From contig NZ_JAERRH010000018.1 in assembly GCF_016741855.1 (NCBI RefSeq), forward strand, positions 1 through 64,000: a stretch of 64,000 nucleotides of DNA, given 5' to 3'. Shown piece by piece: positions 10,487-18,418 of the stretch. Under the pieces are notes generated by a model. It worked only from the letters and a program-made list of their open reading frames with translations, did no database searches and was not told the origin of the DNA. Position 1 is the first letter of the stretch. Every line of letters starts with the position of its first letter. A program made the position numbers and the translations under genes. This DNA comes from Streptomyces musisoli (lineage in GTDB: Bacteria > Actinomycetota > Actinomycetes > Streptomycetales > Streptomycetaceae).

Positions 10487-11716
10487 TCAGCCGCCGAACT
10501 CCTGGAGACCCTTCAGCGCCTGGTCCAGAAGCGCCTGGCGGCCCTCCAGCTCCCGCTCCAGCTTGTCGGCCTTGGCGTTGTTGCCCTGGGCGCGTGCCTG
10601 CTCGATCTGCGCCCTCAGCTTGTCCACGGCGGCCTGAAGCTGACCGGTGAGGCCCTCGGCACGCGCCCGCGCCTCCGGGTTCGTCCGGCGCCACTCGGTC
10701 TCCTCGGCCTCCTGGAGCGCCCGCTCGACGGCGTGCATCCGGCCCTCGACCTTCGGTCGCGCGTCCCGCGGGACGTGACCGATGGCCTCCCAGCGCTCGT
10801 TGATCGAGCGGAAGGCGGCCCGCGCGGACTTCAGGTCGCTGATCGGCAGGAGCTTCTCGGCCTCCTCGGCCAGCTCCTCCTTCAGCTTCAGGTTCTCCGA
10901 CTGCTCGGCGTCCCGCTCGGCGAACACCGAGCTGCGCGCGGCGAAGAACACGTCCTGGGCGCCGCGGAAGCGGTTCCACAGGTCGTCCTCGTGCTCGCGC
11001 TGGGCGCGGCCCGCGGCCTTCCACTCCGACATCAGCTCGCGGTAACGGGCCGCCGTCGGACCCCAGTCCGTCGAACCCGACAGTGCCTCCGCCTCGGCGA
11101 CCAGCCGCTCCTTGGTCCGGCGGGCCTCCTCGCGCTGCGCGTCCAGCTGCGCGAAGTGCGCCTTGCGACGCTTGGAGAACGCCGACCGGGCGTGCGAGAA
11201 GCGGTGCCACAGCTCGTCGTCGGACTTGCGGTCCAGACGGGGCAGCCCCTTCCAGGTGTCCACCAGCGCCCGCAGCCGCTCACCGGCTGCCCGCCACTGG
11301 TCGGACTGCGCCAGCTGCTCGGCCTCGGTGACCAGGTCCTCCTTGGCCTTGCGGGCCTCGTCGGACTGCTTGGCCCGCTGCGCCTTGCGCTCCTCGCGAC
11401 GCGCCTCGACGGTCTTCACGAGCTTGTCCAGGCGCTCCCGCAGCGCGGCCAGGTCGCCGACCGCGTGATGCGCGTCCACCTGCTCGCGCAGGTGGTCGAT
11501 CGCGGTCTGGGCGTCCTTCGCCGACAGGTCGGTCGTCTGCACTCGCTTTTCGAGGAGGCCGATCTCGACAACCAGGCCCTCGTACTTGCGCTCGAAGTAG
11601 GCCAGCGCCTCCTCAGGGGAGCCGGCCGCCCAGGAACCGACGACCTGCTCACCGTCGGCCGTACGCACGTACACGGTCCCCGTCTCGTCGACGCGGCCCC
11701 ACGGGTCGCTGCTCAC
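10487..11716 (-). CDS. DUF349 domain protein, predicted coiled coil
   Basis: A 409-residue soluble, highly charged protein. The N-terminus (PWGRVDETGTVYVRTADGEQVVGSWAAGSPEEAL) is a conserved leader of the actinobacterial DUF349 family. It is followed by repeated WK/W-R helical units (SDQWRAAGERLRALVDTWKGL, STDWGPTAARYRELMSEWKAA and a third near residue 290) that correspond to successive DUF349 repeats, then a Gln/Ala/Leu-rich coiled-coil tail. No catalytic motif is visible. Function is unknown to me; the conserved position beside relA says only that it is core genome. Confidence 0.85.
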   Translation of the reverse strand: MSSDPWGRVDETGTVYVRTADGEQVVGSWAAGSPEEALAYFERKYEGLVVEIGLLEKRVQTTDLSAKDAQTAIDHLREQVDAHHAVGDLAALRERLDKLVKTVEARREERKAQRAKQSDEARKAKEDLVTEAEQLAQSDQWRAAGERLRALVDTWKGLPRLDRKSDDELWHRFSHARSAFSKRRKAHFAQLDAQREEARRTKERLVAEAEALSGSTDWGPTAARYRELMSEWKAAGRAQREHEDDLWNRFRGAQDVFFAARSSVFAERDAEQSENLKLKEELAEEAEKLLPISDLKSARAAFRSINERWEAIGHVPRDARPKVEGRMHAVERALQEAEETEWRRTNPEARARAEGLTGQLQAAVDKLRAQIEQARAQGNNAKADKLERELEGRQALLDQALKGLQEFGG

Positions 11717-11905
11717 AGCGCCTCCTCCACATGATGCCTGCGGGGGGCCTCAGCACCCCCGGGCATCGTCCACAGTTTCGTCACGGCCAACATAGGCGAC
11801 CAGCGGGTTGCCTGTCCGCATCCAGCGCGACCGAAATTCCGCTGCCTGCCGTGCAGACTTCCACGTGCGGGTATCGGTCCCGGCCGGCAGGTGCGGGACG
11901 GGCGT

Positions 11906-12739
11906 TCAGGACTTGGCGACCGTGGCCTTGTCGATCACGACCGTAGCGTTCGGCGCGCCGTCCCCGCCGCCCGTGTTCTCGCCGGCCTTGGCGATCTTGT
12001 CCAGCACCTTCATGCCCGCCGCGTCGATGGTGCCGAACGGCGTGTAGCTGGGCGGCAGCGGGCTGTCCTTGTAGACGAGGAAGAACTGGCTGCCGCCGGT
12101 GTGCGCCTGGCCGGTGTTGGCCATCGCCACCGTGCCCGCCGGGTACGTGTTGTTCTTCAGGCTCTTGTCCTTGAGGTTCTCGTCCGGGAGCGTGTAGCCG
12201 GGACCGCCGGTGCCGGTGCCCTGGGGGTCGCCGCACTGCAGGACGTAGATGCCCTGCGTGGTGAGGCGGTGGCACTTGGTGTGGTCGAAGTAGCCCTCAC
12301 CCGCGAGGAAGTCGAACGAGTTGACCGTGTGCGGGGCGGCGGACGTCTTCAGCGCGATGCCGATGTCACCGCACGTCGTCGCGAGCTTCAGCGTGTACTT
12401 CGCCGACGTGTCGACCGACATCGCCGGCTCCTTCTTCCAGCTCAGCTTCTTCACCGAGCCGGCCGCCGCCTTCTTGCACGGGTCCGAAGGCTTGTCGTTC
12501 GGCGAGGCGCTCGGGGTGGCGCCCGGCGTGGTCTCGGCGCTCGCGTTGGTCTTCTTGTCGTCGTCCTTGAGCACCCCGGTCGTGTACAGGGCGACACTGC
12601 CGATCACGACAACGCCCAGGACCGACGCGATCACGGAGTTGCGCAGACGGGACTTGCGCCGCGCCTCGGTGCGCCGCTGCTGCTGCCGCAAGAACTTCTC
12701 CCGGGCGAGCTGACGCCGCCGCTGCTCCTGGCTGACCAC
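11906..12739 (-). CDS. Membrane-anchored cyclophilin-type peptidyl-prolyl isomerase
   Basis: A 277-residue protein with a very basic N-terminus, one membrane helix (VIASVLGVVVIGSVALYTTGVL, about 34-55), a Thr/Ser/Pro linker and a C-terminal cyclophilin domain. The domain shows YFDHTKCHRL, the LQCGDPQGTGTGGPGY segment and MANTGQAHTGGSQFFLVY, which match cyclophilins. The catalytic Arg of standard cyclophilins (FHRVI/QGGD context) appears as CHRLTTQG, so the core is present but diverged. It probably folds proteins outside the membrane. Minus strand; transcribed divergently from the hydrolase gene at 12908. Confidence 0.88.
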   Translation of the reverse strand: MVSQEQRRRQLAREKFLRQQQRRTEARRKSRLRNSVIASVLGVVVIGSVALYTTGVLKDDDKKTNASAETTPGATPSASPNDKPSDPCKKAAAGSVKKLSWKKEPAMSVDTSAKYTLKLATTCGDIGIALKTSAAPHTVNSFDFLAGEGYFDHTKCHRLTTQGIYVLQCGDPQGTGTGGPGYTLPDENLKDKSLKNNTYPAGTVAMANTGQAHTGGSQFFLVYKDSPLPPSYTPFGTIDAAGMKVLDKIAKAGENTGGGDGAPNATVVIDKATVAKS

Positions 12740-12907
12740 CGGGTTCTCTCCTATGCGTGTCGTGTGTCGGGCGGGACGCGTACGTCCTCGTGGGCCGACC
12801 GCTGCGTGTAGCCCCGTACCGTATATGGGTTCGCTGAGGAAACGGCAGCGCCGGTAGGCTCTGAGAGCAGCTGAAGCCGCCAGTAGTCGACATTACGAAG
12901 GACGATC

Positions 12908-13615
12908 GTGCTCATTGCCGGGTTCCCCGCCGGGGCCTGGGGGACGAACTGTTATCTCGTCGCCCCCGCCGCCGGTGAGGAGTGTGTGATCATCGACCCC
13001 GGCCACCAGGCCGCCGAAGGCGTCGAGGAAGCACTGAGGAAGCATCGGCTCAAGCCCGTCGCCGTCGTCCTCACCCACGGCCACATCGACCACGTCGCCT
13101 CGGTCGTCCCCGTCTGCGGAGCGCACGGCGTACCGGCCTGGATCCACCCCGAGGACCGGTACATGATGAGCGACCCCGAGAAGGCGATCGGCCGGTCGTT
13201 CGGGATGCCGCTGCTGGGCGAGCTGACCGTGGGGGAGCCGGACGACGTCAGGGAGCTGACCGACGGCGCCAGGCTGGAACTCGCCGGGCTGGAGTTCTCC
13301 GTCGCGCACGCACCGGGCCATACCAAGGGGTCGGTGACCTTCGGCCTGCCCCAGGCGGCGGACATCCCGCCGGTCCTGTTCTCGGGCGACCTGCTGTTCG
13401 CCGGCTCCATCGGACGCACCGACCTGCCCGGTGGCTCCATGGAGGACATGCTCGACTCGCTGGCCCGCGTGTGCCTGCCGCTCGACGACTCCACCGTGGT
13501 GCTGCCCGGTCACAACGAGCACACGACCATCGGCCGTGAGCGCGCCACCAACCCCTACCTGCGGCAGGTGGCCGCCGGCCAGGGAGCCGTGCAGGCTCCC
13601 CGACGAGGAATGTGA
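12908..13615 (+). CDS. Metallo-beta-lactamase-fold hydrolase (glyoxalase II-like)
   Basis: A 235-residue cytosolic protein of the MBL superfamily. The metal-binding motif THGHIDH (His57, His59, Asp61, His62) is complete, and further ligands appear in HAPGHTKGS and the C-terminal LPGHNEHT. This architecture suits glyoxalase II-like thioesterases, but the substrate cannot be assigned. GTG start with AAGGACGA upstream. The gene ends immediately before hisS and the pair is probably co-transcribed; the arrangement is common in actinobacteria. Confidence 0.88.
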   Translation: MLIAGFPAGAWGTNCYLVAPAAGEECVIIDPGHQAAEGVEEALRKHRLKPVAVVLTHGHIDHVASVVPVCGAHGVPAWIHPEDRYMMSDPEKAIGRSFGMPLLGELTVGEPDDVRELTDGARLELAGLEFSVAHAPGHTKGSVTFGLPQAADIPPVLFSGDLLFAGSIGRTDLPGGSMEDMLDSLARVCLPLDDSTVVLPGHNEHTTIGRERATNPYLRQVAAGQGAVQAPRRGM

Positions 13616-13626
13616 CGAGAATTTCC

Positions 13627-14889
13627 GTGAGCACTTTCAAGGCCCCCAAGGGCACGTACGACCTGCTGCCGCCGGACAGCGCCAAGTTCCTCGCCGTCCG
13701 CGAGGCGATCGCCGCGCCGCTGCGCAGCTCCGGCTACGGCTACATCGAGACGCCCGGCTTCGAGAACGTCGAGCTGTTCGCGCGCGGTGTCGGTGAGTCG
13801 ACCGACATCGTGACGAAGGAGATGTACGTCTTCGAGACGAAGGGCGGCGACAGGCTGGCCCTGCGCCCGGAGACGACCGCCCCCGTGCTGCGCGCGGTCC
13901 TGGAGGCCAACCTGCACAAGACGGGCAACCTCCCGGTGAAGGTCTGGTACTCGGGCTCCCAGTACCGCTACGAGCGCCCCCAGAAGGGCCGCTACCGTCA
14001 CTTCTCCCAGGTCGGTGCCGAGGCGATCGGCGCGGAGGACCCGGCGCTCGACGCCGAGCTGATCATCCTGGCCGACCAGGCGTACCGCTCGCTGGGCCTG
14101 CGGAACTTCCGCATCCTGCTGAACAGCCTGGGCGACAAGGAGTGCCGCCCGGTGTACCGGGCCGCGCTCCAGGACTTCCTGGGCGGCCTGGACCTGGACG
14201 AGGACACCCGCCGGCGCGTGGACATCAACCCGCTCCGCGTGCTCGACGACAAGCGCGAGTCGGTGCAGAAGCAGCTGACCGGCGCGCCCCTGCTGCGCGA
14301 CTACCTGTGCGACGCCTGCAAGGCGTACCACGAGGAGGTCCGCGAGCTGATCACCGCGGCGGGCGTCTCCTTCGAGGACGACCCGAAGCTGGTGCGCGGC
14401 CTGGACTACTACACCCGGACCACCTTCGAGTTCGTGCACGACGGCCTCGGCTCGCAGTCCGCGGTGGGCGGCGGCGGCCGGTACGACGGCCTGTCCGAGA
14501 TGATCGGCGGCCCGGCGCTGCCGTCCGTCGGCTGGGCGCTCGGCGTCGACCGCACGGTCCTCGCCCTGGAGGCCGAGGGAATCGAACCGGACCTCCCGTC
14601 GACGACCAGCGTCTTCGCCGTCCCGCTCGGCGAGGAGGCCCGCCGGGTGCTGTTCGCGAAGATCACCGAGCTGCGCAAGGTGGGCATCGCGGCGGACTTC
14701 GCCTACGGCGGCAAGGGCCTCAAGGGCGCAATGAAGAACGCCAACCGCTCGGGCGCCCGCTACACGATCGTGGCCGGCGAACGCGACCTCGCCGACGGCG
14801 TCGTCCAGCTCAAGGACATGGAGTCCGGCGAGCAGACGGCGATCGGCGTCAACGAGATCGTGGCGGAACTGGAGTCGCGGCTCGGCTAG
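13627..14889 (+). CDS. hisS: Histidyl-tRNA synthetase
   Basis: A class II synthetase of 420 residues from this start. Motif 2 (YRYERPQKGRYRHF), the histidine-binding signature LVRGLDYYTRTTFEFV and motif 3 (VGWALGVDRTVLALE) are all present, and the C-terminal anticodon-binding domain follows. GTG 13627 is chosen because homologues begin STFKAPKG; an in-frame GTG at 13612 overlapping the upstream stop would add five residues but has its purine-rich tract too close. The histidine loop reads RPETTAP where most relatives have RPEGTA (Thr83 for Gly), noted as a finding. Confidence 0.95.
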   Translation: MSTFKAPKGTYDLLPPDSAKFLAVREAIAAPLRSSGYGYIETPGFENVELFARGVGESTDIVTKEMYVFETKGGDRLALRPETTAPVLRAVLEANLHKTGNLPVKVWYSGSQYRYERPQKGRYRHFSQVGAEAIGAEDPALDAELIILADQAYRSLGLRNFRILLNSLGDKECRPVYRAALQDFLGGLDLDEDTRRRVDINPLRVLDDKRESVQKQLTGAPLLRDYLCDACKAYHEEVRELITAAGVSFEDDPKLVRGLDYYTRTTFEFVHDGLGSQSAVGGGGRYDGLSEMIGGPALPSVGWALGVDRTVLALEAEGIEPDLPSTTSVFAVPLGEEARRVLFAKITELRKVGIAADFAYGGKGLKGAMKNANRSGARYTIVAGERDLADGVVQLKDMESGEQTAIGVNEIVAELESRLG

Positions 14890-14896
14890 CCGCCGC

Positions 14897-14924
14897 GAGG
14901 GCGCCGGCCGAAACCGGCGCCCTC
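14897..14924 (+). terminator. Hairpin terminator after hisS
   Basis: An 11-bp perfect inverted repeat (14897-14907 with 14914-14924) with a CCGAAA loop begins 7 bp after the hisS stop. Confidence 0.75.
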
Positions 14925-14979
14925 CGCAGCGGTCGGGCAGTCCCGCCCGCTGCCTGGCAGCGGGCGGAATCGGTACCCT

Positions 14980-15282
14980 CTCGCGGACCGTCAACCAGGC
15001 GGGTGCGGATTCGCCCTGCCGGACGATCCCCACATGGGATCTCCACGCGCGCGTGCCCGTCGCCGGGCCGGTGTCCAGGACGTTGACCTCGCCGGCGCCC
15101 CGTGAGCGGTCGCCCCGGAGGCCCTCCGCCGTGGTGGTCTTGCCCGCGCCATCGGATCCGAGCAGGCCGAAGACCTCGCCGCGTCGGACCGCGAGATCGA
15201 CACCGTCCACCGCGGACCGGTCCCCGTACCGCTTGCGCAGCCCCCGCACATCCACCGCGAGTTCGCTCGCGTGTGTTGTCAT
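14980..15282 (-). pseudogene. 5' remnant of an ABC transporter ATP-binding protein gene
   Basis: From an ATG at 15282 the minus strand encodes about 101 residues that match the N-terminal part of drug-exporter-type ABC ATPases: LAVDVRGLRKRYG, a Walker A loop LLGSDGAGKTTT, and the Q-loop region VGIVRQGE with AWLTVRE. After that the frame runs into unrelated sequence toward the hisS terminator. The signature motif, Walker B, H-loop and any membrane partner are missing, so it cannot be a working ATPase. It looks like a deletion remnant of a two-gene exporter. Confidence 0.75.
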
Positions 15283-15339
15283 GCTCTCCAACCTCGGCCG
15301 GAACCGAGCGGTCCGGGCCCACCGTGCGTACCTCCTTAT

Positions 15340-15371
15340 GTCCACCGAACGGTGGACGCACAGGCCTGTGC
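15340..15371. promoter_or_regulatory. Two adjacent palindromes between the ABC remnant and the VKOR gene
   Basis: The first (15340-15357) has 7-bp arms GTCCACC/GGTGGAC around GAAC, the size and form of a TetR-type operator. The second (15358-15371) is a perfect 14-bp palindrome, GCACAGGCCTGTGC. They lie in a divergent promoter region, 58 bp from the remnant's start and about 56 bp from the VKOR start. No regulator gene is nearby, so the cognate protein is unknown. Confidence 0.5.
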
Positions 15372-15427
15372 GGCACAATGGCCCGTGCCCGAAGAAGGTC
15401 CAACTCTCAAGTGACGGAATCGGCGTG

Positions 15428-16084
15428 ATGAGCAAGACGACACTGAACGACGTCTCCGCGGAGCCCGGTCCGGAGCGCGCCGCCGACGCCCCGCGCGCGG
15501 TGGGCGGCAGCCGTGCCCTCGCCATCCTGCTGGTGATCACGGGCGCGGCCGGACTGCTGGCCGCCTGGGTCATCACGATCGACAAGTTCAAGATCCTCGA
15601 GGCCAAGGTCGCGGGCAAGACCTTCACCCCCTCATGCAGCCTCAACCCGGTGGTCTCCTGCGGCAGCGTCATGGAGAGCAAGCAGGCGGCCGCCTTCGGC
15701 TTCCCGAACCCGATGCTCGGCCTGGTCTGCTACGGCATCGTGATCTGCGTCGGCATGAGCCTGCTGGCCCGCGCGCGGTTCCCCCGCTGGTACTGGCTGA
15801 CCTTCAACTTCGGCTGCCTCTTCGGCGTCGTCTTCTGCGCCTGGCTCCAGTTCCAGTCCCTGTACCGGATCAACGCGCTGTGCCTGTGGTGCTCGCTGGC
15901 CTGGGTCGCCACGATCACCATGTTCTGGTACGTCACCTCGTTCAACATCCGCAACGACTTCCTGCCGGCCCCGCGATGGCTGAAGTCCTTCTTCGGCGAG
16001 TTCACCTGGGTGCTGCCGGTCCTGCACGTCGGCGTCATCGGCATGCTGGTCCTGACCCGCTGGTGGGACTTCTGGATCAGCTGA
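15428..16084 (+). CDS. Vitamin K epoxide reductase (VKOR) family membrane protein
   Basis: A 218-residue protein with four to five predicted membrane helices. The VKOR features are present: the periplasmic loop cysteines Cys70 and Cys78 (SCSLNPVVSCGSVM) and the quinone-side CxxC, Cys152-Leu-Trp-Cys155. In actinobacteria, VKOR takes the place of DsbB and reoxidises DsbA-like proteins using quinone, so this is probably the extracytoplasmic disulphide-forming oxidase. ATG 15428 is preceded by an in-frame GTG at 15425, which is equally possible. No DsbA-like gene is adjacent. Confidence 0.92.
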   Translation: MSKTTLNDVSAEPGPERAADAPRAVGGSRALAILLVITGAAGLLAAWVITIDKFKILEAKVAGKTFTPSCSLNPVVSCGSVMESKQAAAFGFPNPMLGLVCYGIVICVGMSLLARARFPRWYWLTFNFGCLFGVVFCAWLQFQSLYRINALCLWCSLAWVATITMFWYVTSFNIRNDFLPAPRWLKSFFGEFTWVLPVLHVGVIGMLVLTRWWDFWIS

Positions 16085-16126
16085 CGTCCGGACGGGATTG
16101 TCAGTGCGGTGTTTTAGGGTTTCAGC

Positions 16127-17482
16127 GTGGAACCCGACCTCTTCACCGCAGCAGCAGAAGAACGACAGGAGAAGGACCCGGCAGGCAGTCCCCTGGCGGT
16201 GCGCATGCGCCCGCGCACGCTCGACGAGGTCGTGGGCCAGCAGCACCTCCTGGGGCCCGGTTCCCCGCTCCGCCGCCTGGTCGGCGAGGGCAGCGGCGGT
16301 CCCGCCGGGCCCTCCTCGGTGATCCTCTGGGGCCCGCCCGGCACCGGCAAGACGACCCTCGCCTACGTGGTCTCCAAGGCCACGAACAAGCGGTTCGTGG
16401 AGCTGTCCGCGATCACCGCGGGCGTCAAGGAGGTCCGCGCGGTCATCGACGGCGCCCGCCGCGCCACCGGTGGCTTCGGCAAGGAGACCGTCCTCTTCCT
16501 CGACGAGATCCACCGCTTCAGCAAGGCCCAGCAGGACTCCCTGCTGCCCGCCGTCGAGAACCGCTGGGTGACCCTGATCGCGGCCACCACGGAGAACCCG
16601 TACTTCTCGGTGATCTCCCCCCTGCTGTCCCGCTCCCTCCTGCTCACCCTCGAACCCCTCACCGACGACGACGTCCGGGGCCTGCTGAAGCGCGCGCTCG
16701 CCGACGAACGCGGCCTGCGGAACGCCGTCACGCTCCCCGAGGACACCGGGGAGCACCTGCTGCGGATCGCCGGCGGCGACGCCCGCCGCGCCCTGACCGC
16801 CCTGGAGGCCGCCGCCGGGGCCGCCCTGGACCAGGGCGAGAGCGAGATCACCCTCCAGACGCTGGAGCAGACCGTCGACCGGGCGGCGGTGAAGTACGAC
16901 CGCGACGGCGACCAGCACTACGACGTCGCCAGCGCCCTCATCAAGTCCATCCGCGGCTCCGACGTCGACGCGGCCCTGCACTACCTCGCCCGCATGATCG
17001 AGGCCGGTGAGGACCCCCGGTTCATCGCCCGCCGCCTGATGATCTCCGCCAGCGAGGACATCGGCCTCGCCGACCCGAACGCGCTGCCGATCGCCGTCGC
17101 CGCGGCGCAGGCCGTCGCCATGATCGGCTTCCCCGAGGCCGCCCTCACCCTCAGCCACGCCACCATCGCCCTGGCCCTCGCCCCCAAATCCAACTCGGCG
17201 ACGACCGCGATCGGCGCCGCCATGGAGGACGTCCGCAAGGGCCTGGCCGGCCCCGTGCCCCCGCATCTGCGCGACGGCCACTACAAAGGCGCCGCCAAGC
17301 TCGGCCACGCCCAGGGGTACGTGTTCCCGCACGACCTGCCGGAAGGCATCGCCGAGCAGCAGTACGCCCCGGACGCCCTGAAGGACCGCGAGTACTACAC
17401 GCCGGGCCGGCACGGCGCCGAGGCCAGATACGCCGACGCCGTGGAATGGACCCGCAAGCACCTCGGTCGCAGGCGGTCCTGA
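16127..17482 (+). CDS. rarA: Replication-associated recombination protein RarA (MgsA) AAA+ ATPase
   Basis: A 451-residue clamp-loader-like ATPase acting at stalled replication forks. Walker A (LWGPPGTGKTTLAYV) is at about residues 66-80 and Walker B with its downstream motif (LFLDEIHRFSKAQQD) at about 122-136. The C-terminal MgsA domain includes GSDVDAALHYLARMIEAGEDPRFIARR, written here across its typical conserved span in parts. GTG start. It lies between VKOR and rpsD, the usual Streptomyces order. Confidence 0.93.
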   Translation: MEPDLFTAAAEERQEKDPAGSPLAVRMRPRTLDEVVGQQHLLGPGSPLRRLVGEGSGGPAGPSSVILWGPPGTGKTTLAYVVSKATNKRFVELSAITAGVKEVRAVIDGARRATGGFGKETVLFLDEIHRFSKAQQDSLLPAVENRWVTLIAATTENPYFSVISPLLSRSLLLTLEPLTDDDVRGLLKRALADERGLRNAVTLPEDTGEHLLRIAGGDARRALTALEAAAGAALDQGESEITLQTLEQTVDRAAVKYDRDGDQHYDVASALIKSIRGSDVDAALHYLARMIEAGEDPRFIARRLMISASEDIGLADPNALPIAVAAAQAVAMIGFPEAALTLSHATIALALAPKSNSATTAIGAAMEDVRKGLAGPVPPHLRDGHYKGAAKLGHAQGYVFPHDLPEGIAEQQYAPDALKDREYYTPGRHGAEARYADAVEWTRKHLGRRRS

Positions 17483-17490
17483 GCACCCTG

Positions 17491-17782
17491 TAGACTGCCC
17501 CGAAGTGCCGAGTCCCGTGCCGTCAGAGCGGGACAGCCGGCCGGAGAACCGGTCCTCGCGGACCGGCTCCAGGAGCGTCGCGCACCGTCGAACGGTGTCG
17601 CGGGCAGCCCACCACCACCCGAATCCCGGGACGGTCGGTGGGCCACTCGCGTGCTGCACGTATGTGCCCAGACCAGGGAAGCGGCTGCCCGGCAGGTCCC
17701 CTGCGGACCCGACGGGTTTTCCCGGCTGCGGATGCGACCTCCCTAACTCTGGCAAGCCGGAAACTACGAAAGAGAAGAACAA
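17491..17782 (+). promoter_or_regulatory. Promoter and structured 5' leader of rpsD
   Basis: A TAGACT -10-like box sits at 17491, with no clear -35. Downstream, the roughly 280-nt leader contains strong hairpins: 17543-17570 (GGAG-A-ACCGGTCC with GGACCGG-C-TCC, loop TCGC) and 17579-17602 (ten paired bases with one bulge, loop CGA), then a CCCACC/GGTGGG pairing at about 17607-17642. A long structured leader before rpsD is consistent with S4 autoregulation, which is known in other bacteria, but I do not recognise a described RNA family here. No coding gene is apparent in this 300-bp gap. Confidence 0.5.
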
Positions 17783-18397
17783 GTGGCGAACCAGTCCCGC
17801 CCCAAGGTCAAGAAGTCGCGTGCCCTCGGCATCGCGCTGACGCCGAAGGCCGTCAAGTACTTCGAGGCCCGCCCCTACCCGCCGGGTGAGCACGGCCGTG
17901 GCCGCAAGCAGAACTCGGACTACAAGGTCCGTCTGCTCGAGAAGCAGCGTCTGCGCGCGCAGTACGACGTGTCCGAGCGCCAGCTCGTCCGCGCCTACGA
18001 GCGTGCCTCCAAGGTCCAGGGCAAGACCGGTGAGGCCCTGATCATCGAGCTCGAGCGCCGTCTCGACGCGCTGGTCCTGCGTTCGGGCATCGCCCGCACG
18101 ATCTACCAGGCCCGCCAGATGGTCGTCCACGGCCACATCCAGGTCAACGGCCAGAAGGTCGACAAGCCGTCCTTCCGTGTCCGTCCGGACGACGTCGTGC
18201 AGGTCCGCGACCGCTCCAAGGAGAAGACGCTCTTCACGATCGCCCGTGAGGGTGGCTTCGCCCCCGAGGGTGAGACCCCGCGTTACCTCCAGGTGAACCT
18301 CAAGGCCCTGGCGTTCCGCCTGGACCGCGAGCCGAACCGCAAGGAGATCCCGGTGATCTGCGACGAGCAGCTCGTCGTCGAGTACTACGCCCGCTGA
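17783..18397 (+). CDS. rpsD: 30S ribosomal protein S4
   Basis: A 204-residue primary 16S rRNA-binding protein. The N-terminal part lacks the four-cysteine zinc motif seen in some S4 forms and reads ALGIALTPKAVKYFEARPYPPGEHG, the Cys-free type. The S4 domain (RRLDALVLRSGIARTIYQARQMVVHGHIQVNG in parts, about 93-125) is intact. GTG start with AAAGAGAAG upstream. This monocistronic location away from the alpha operon is typical of actinomycetes that carry this C-minus paralogue. Confidence 0.96.
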   Translation: MANQSRPKVKKSRALGIALTPKAVKYFEARPYPPGEHGRGRKQNSDYKVRLLEKQRLRAQYDVSERQLVRAYERASKVQGKTGEALIIELERRLDALVLRSGIARTIYQARQMVVHGHIQVNGQKVDKPSFRVRPDDVVQVRDRSKEKTLFTIAREGGFAPEGETPRYLQVNLKALAFRLDREPNRKEIPVICDEQLVVEYYAR

Positions 18398-18418
18398 CCC
18401 CAGCCCAGGCGCAGCACC

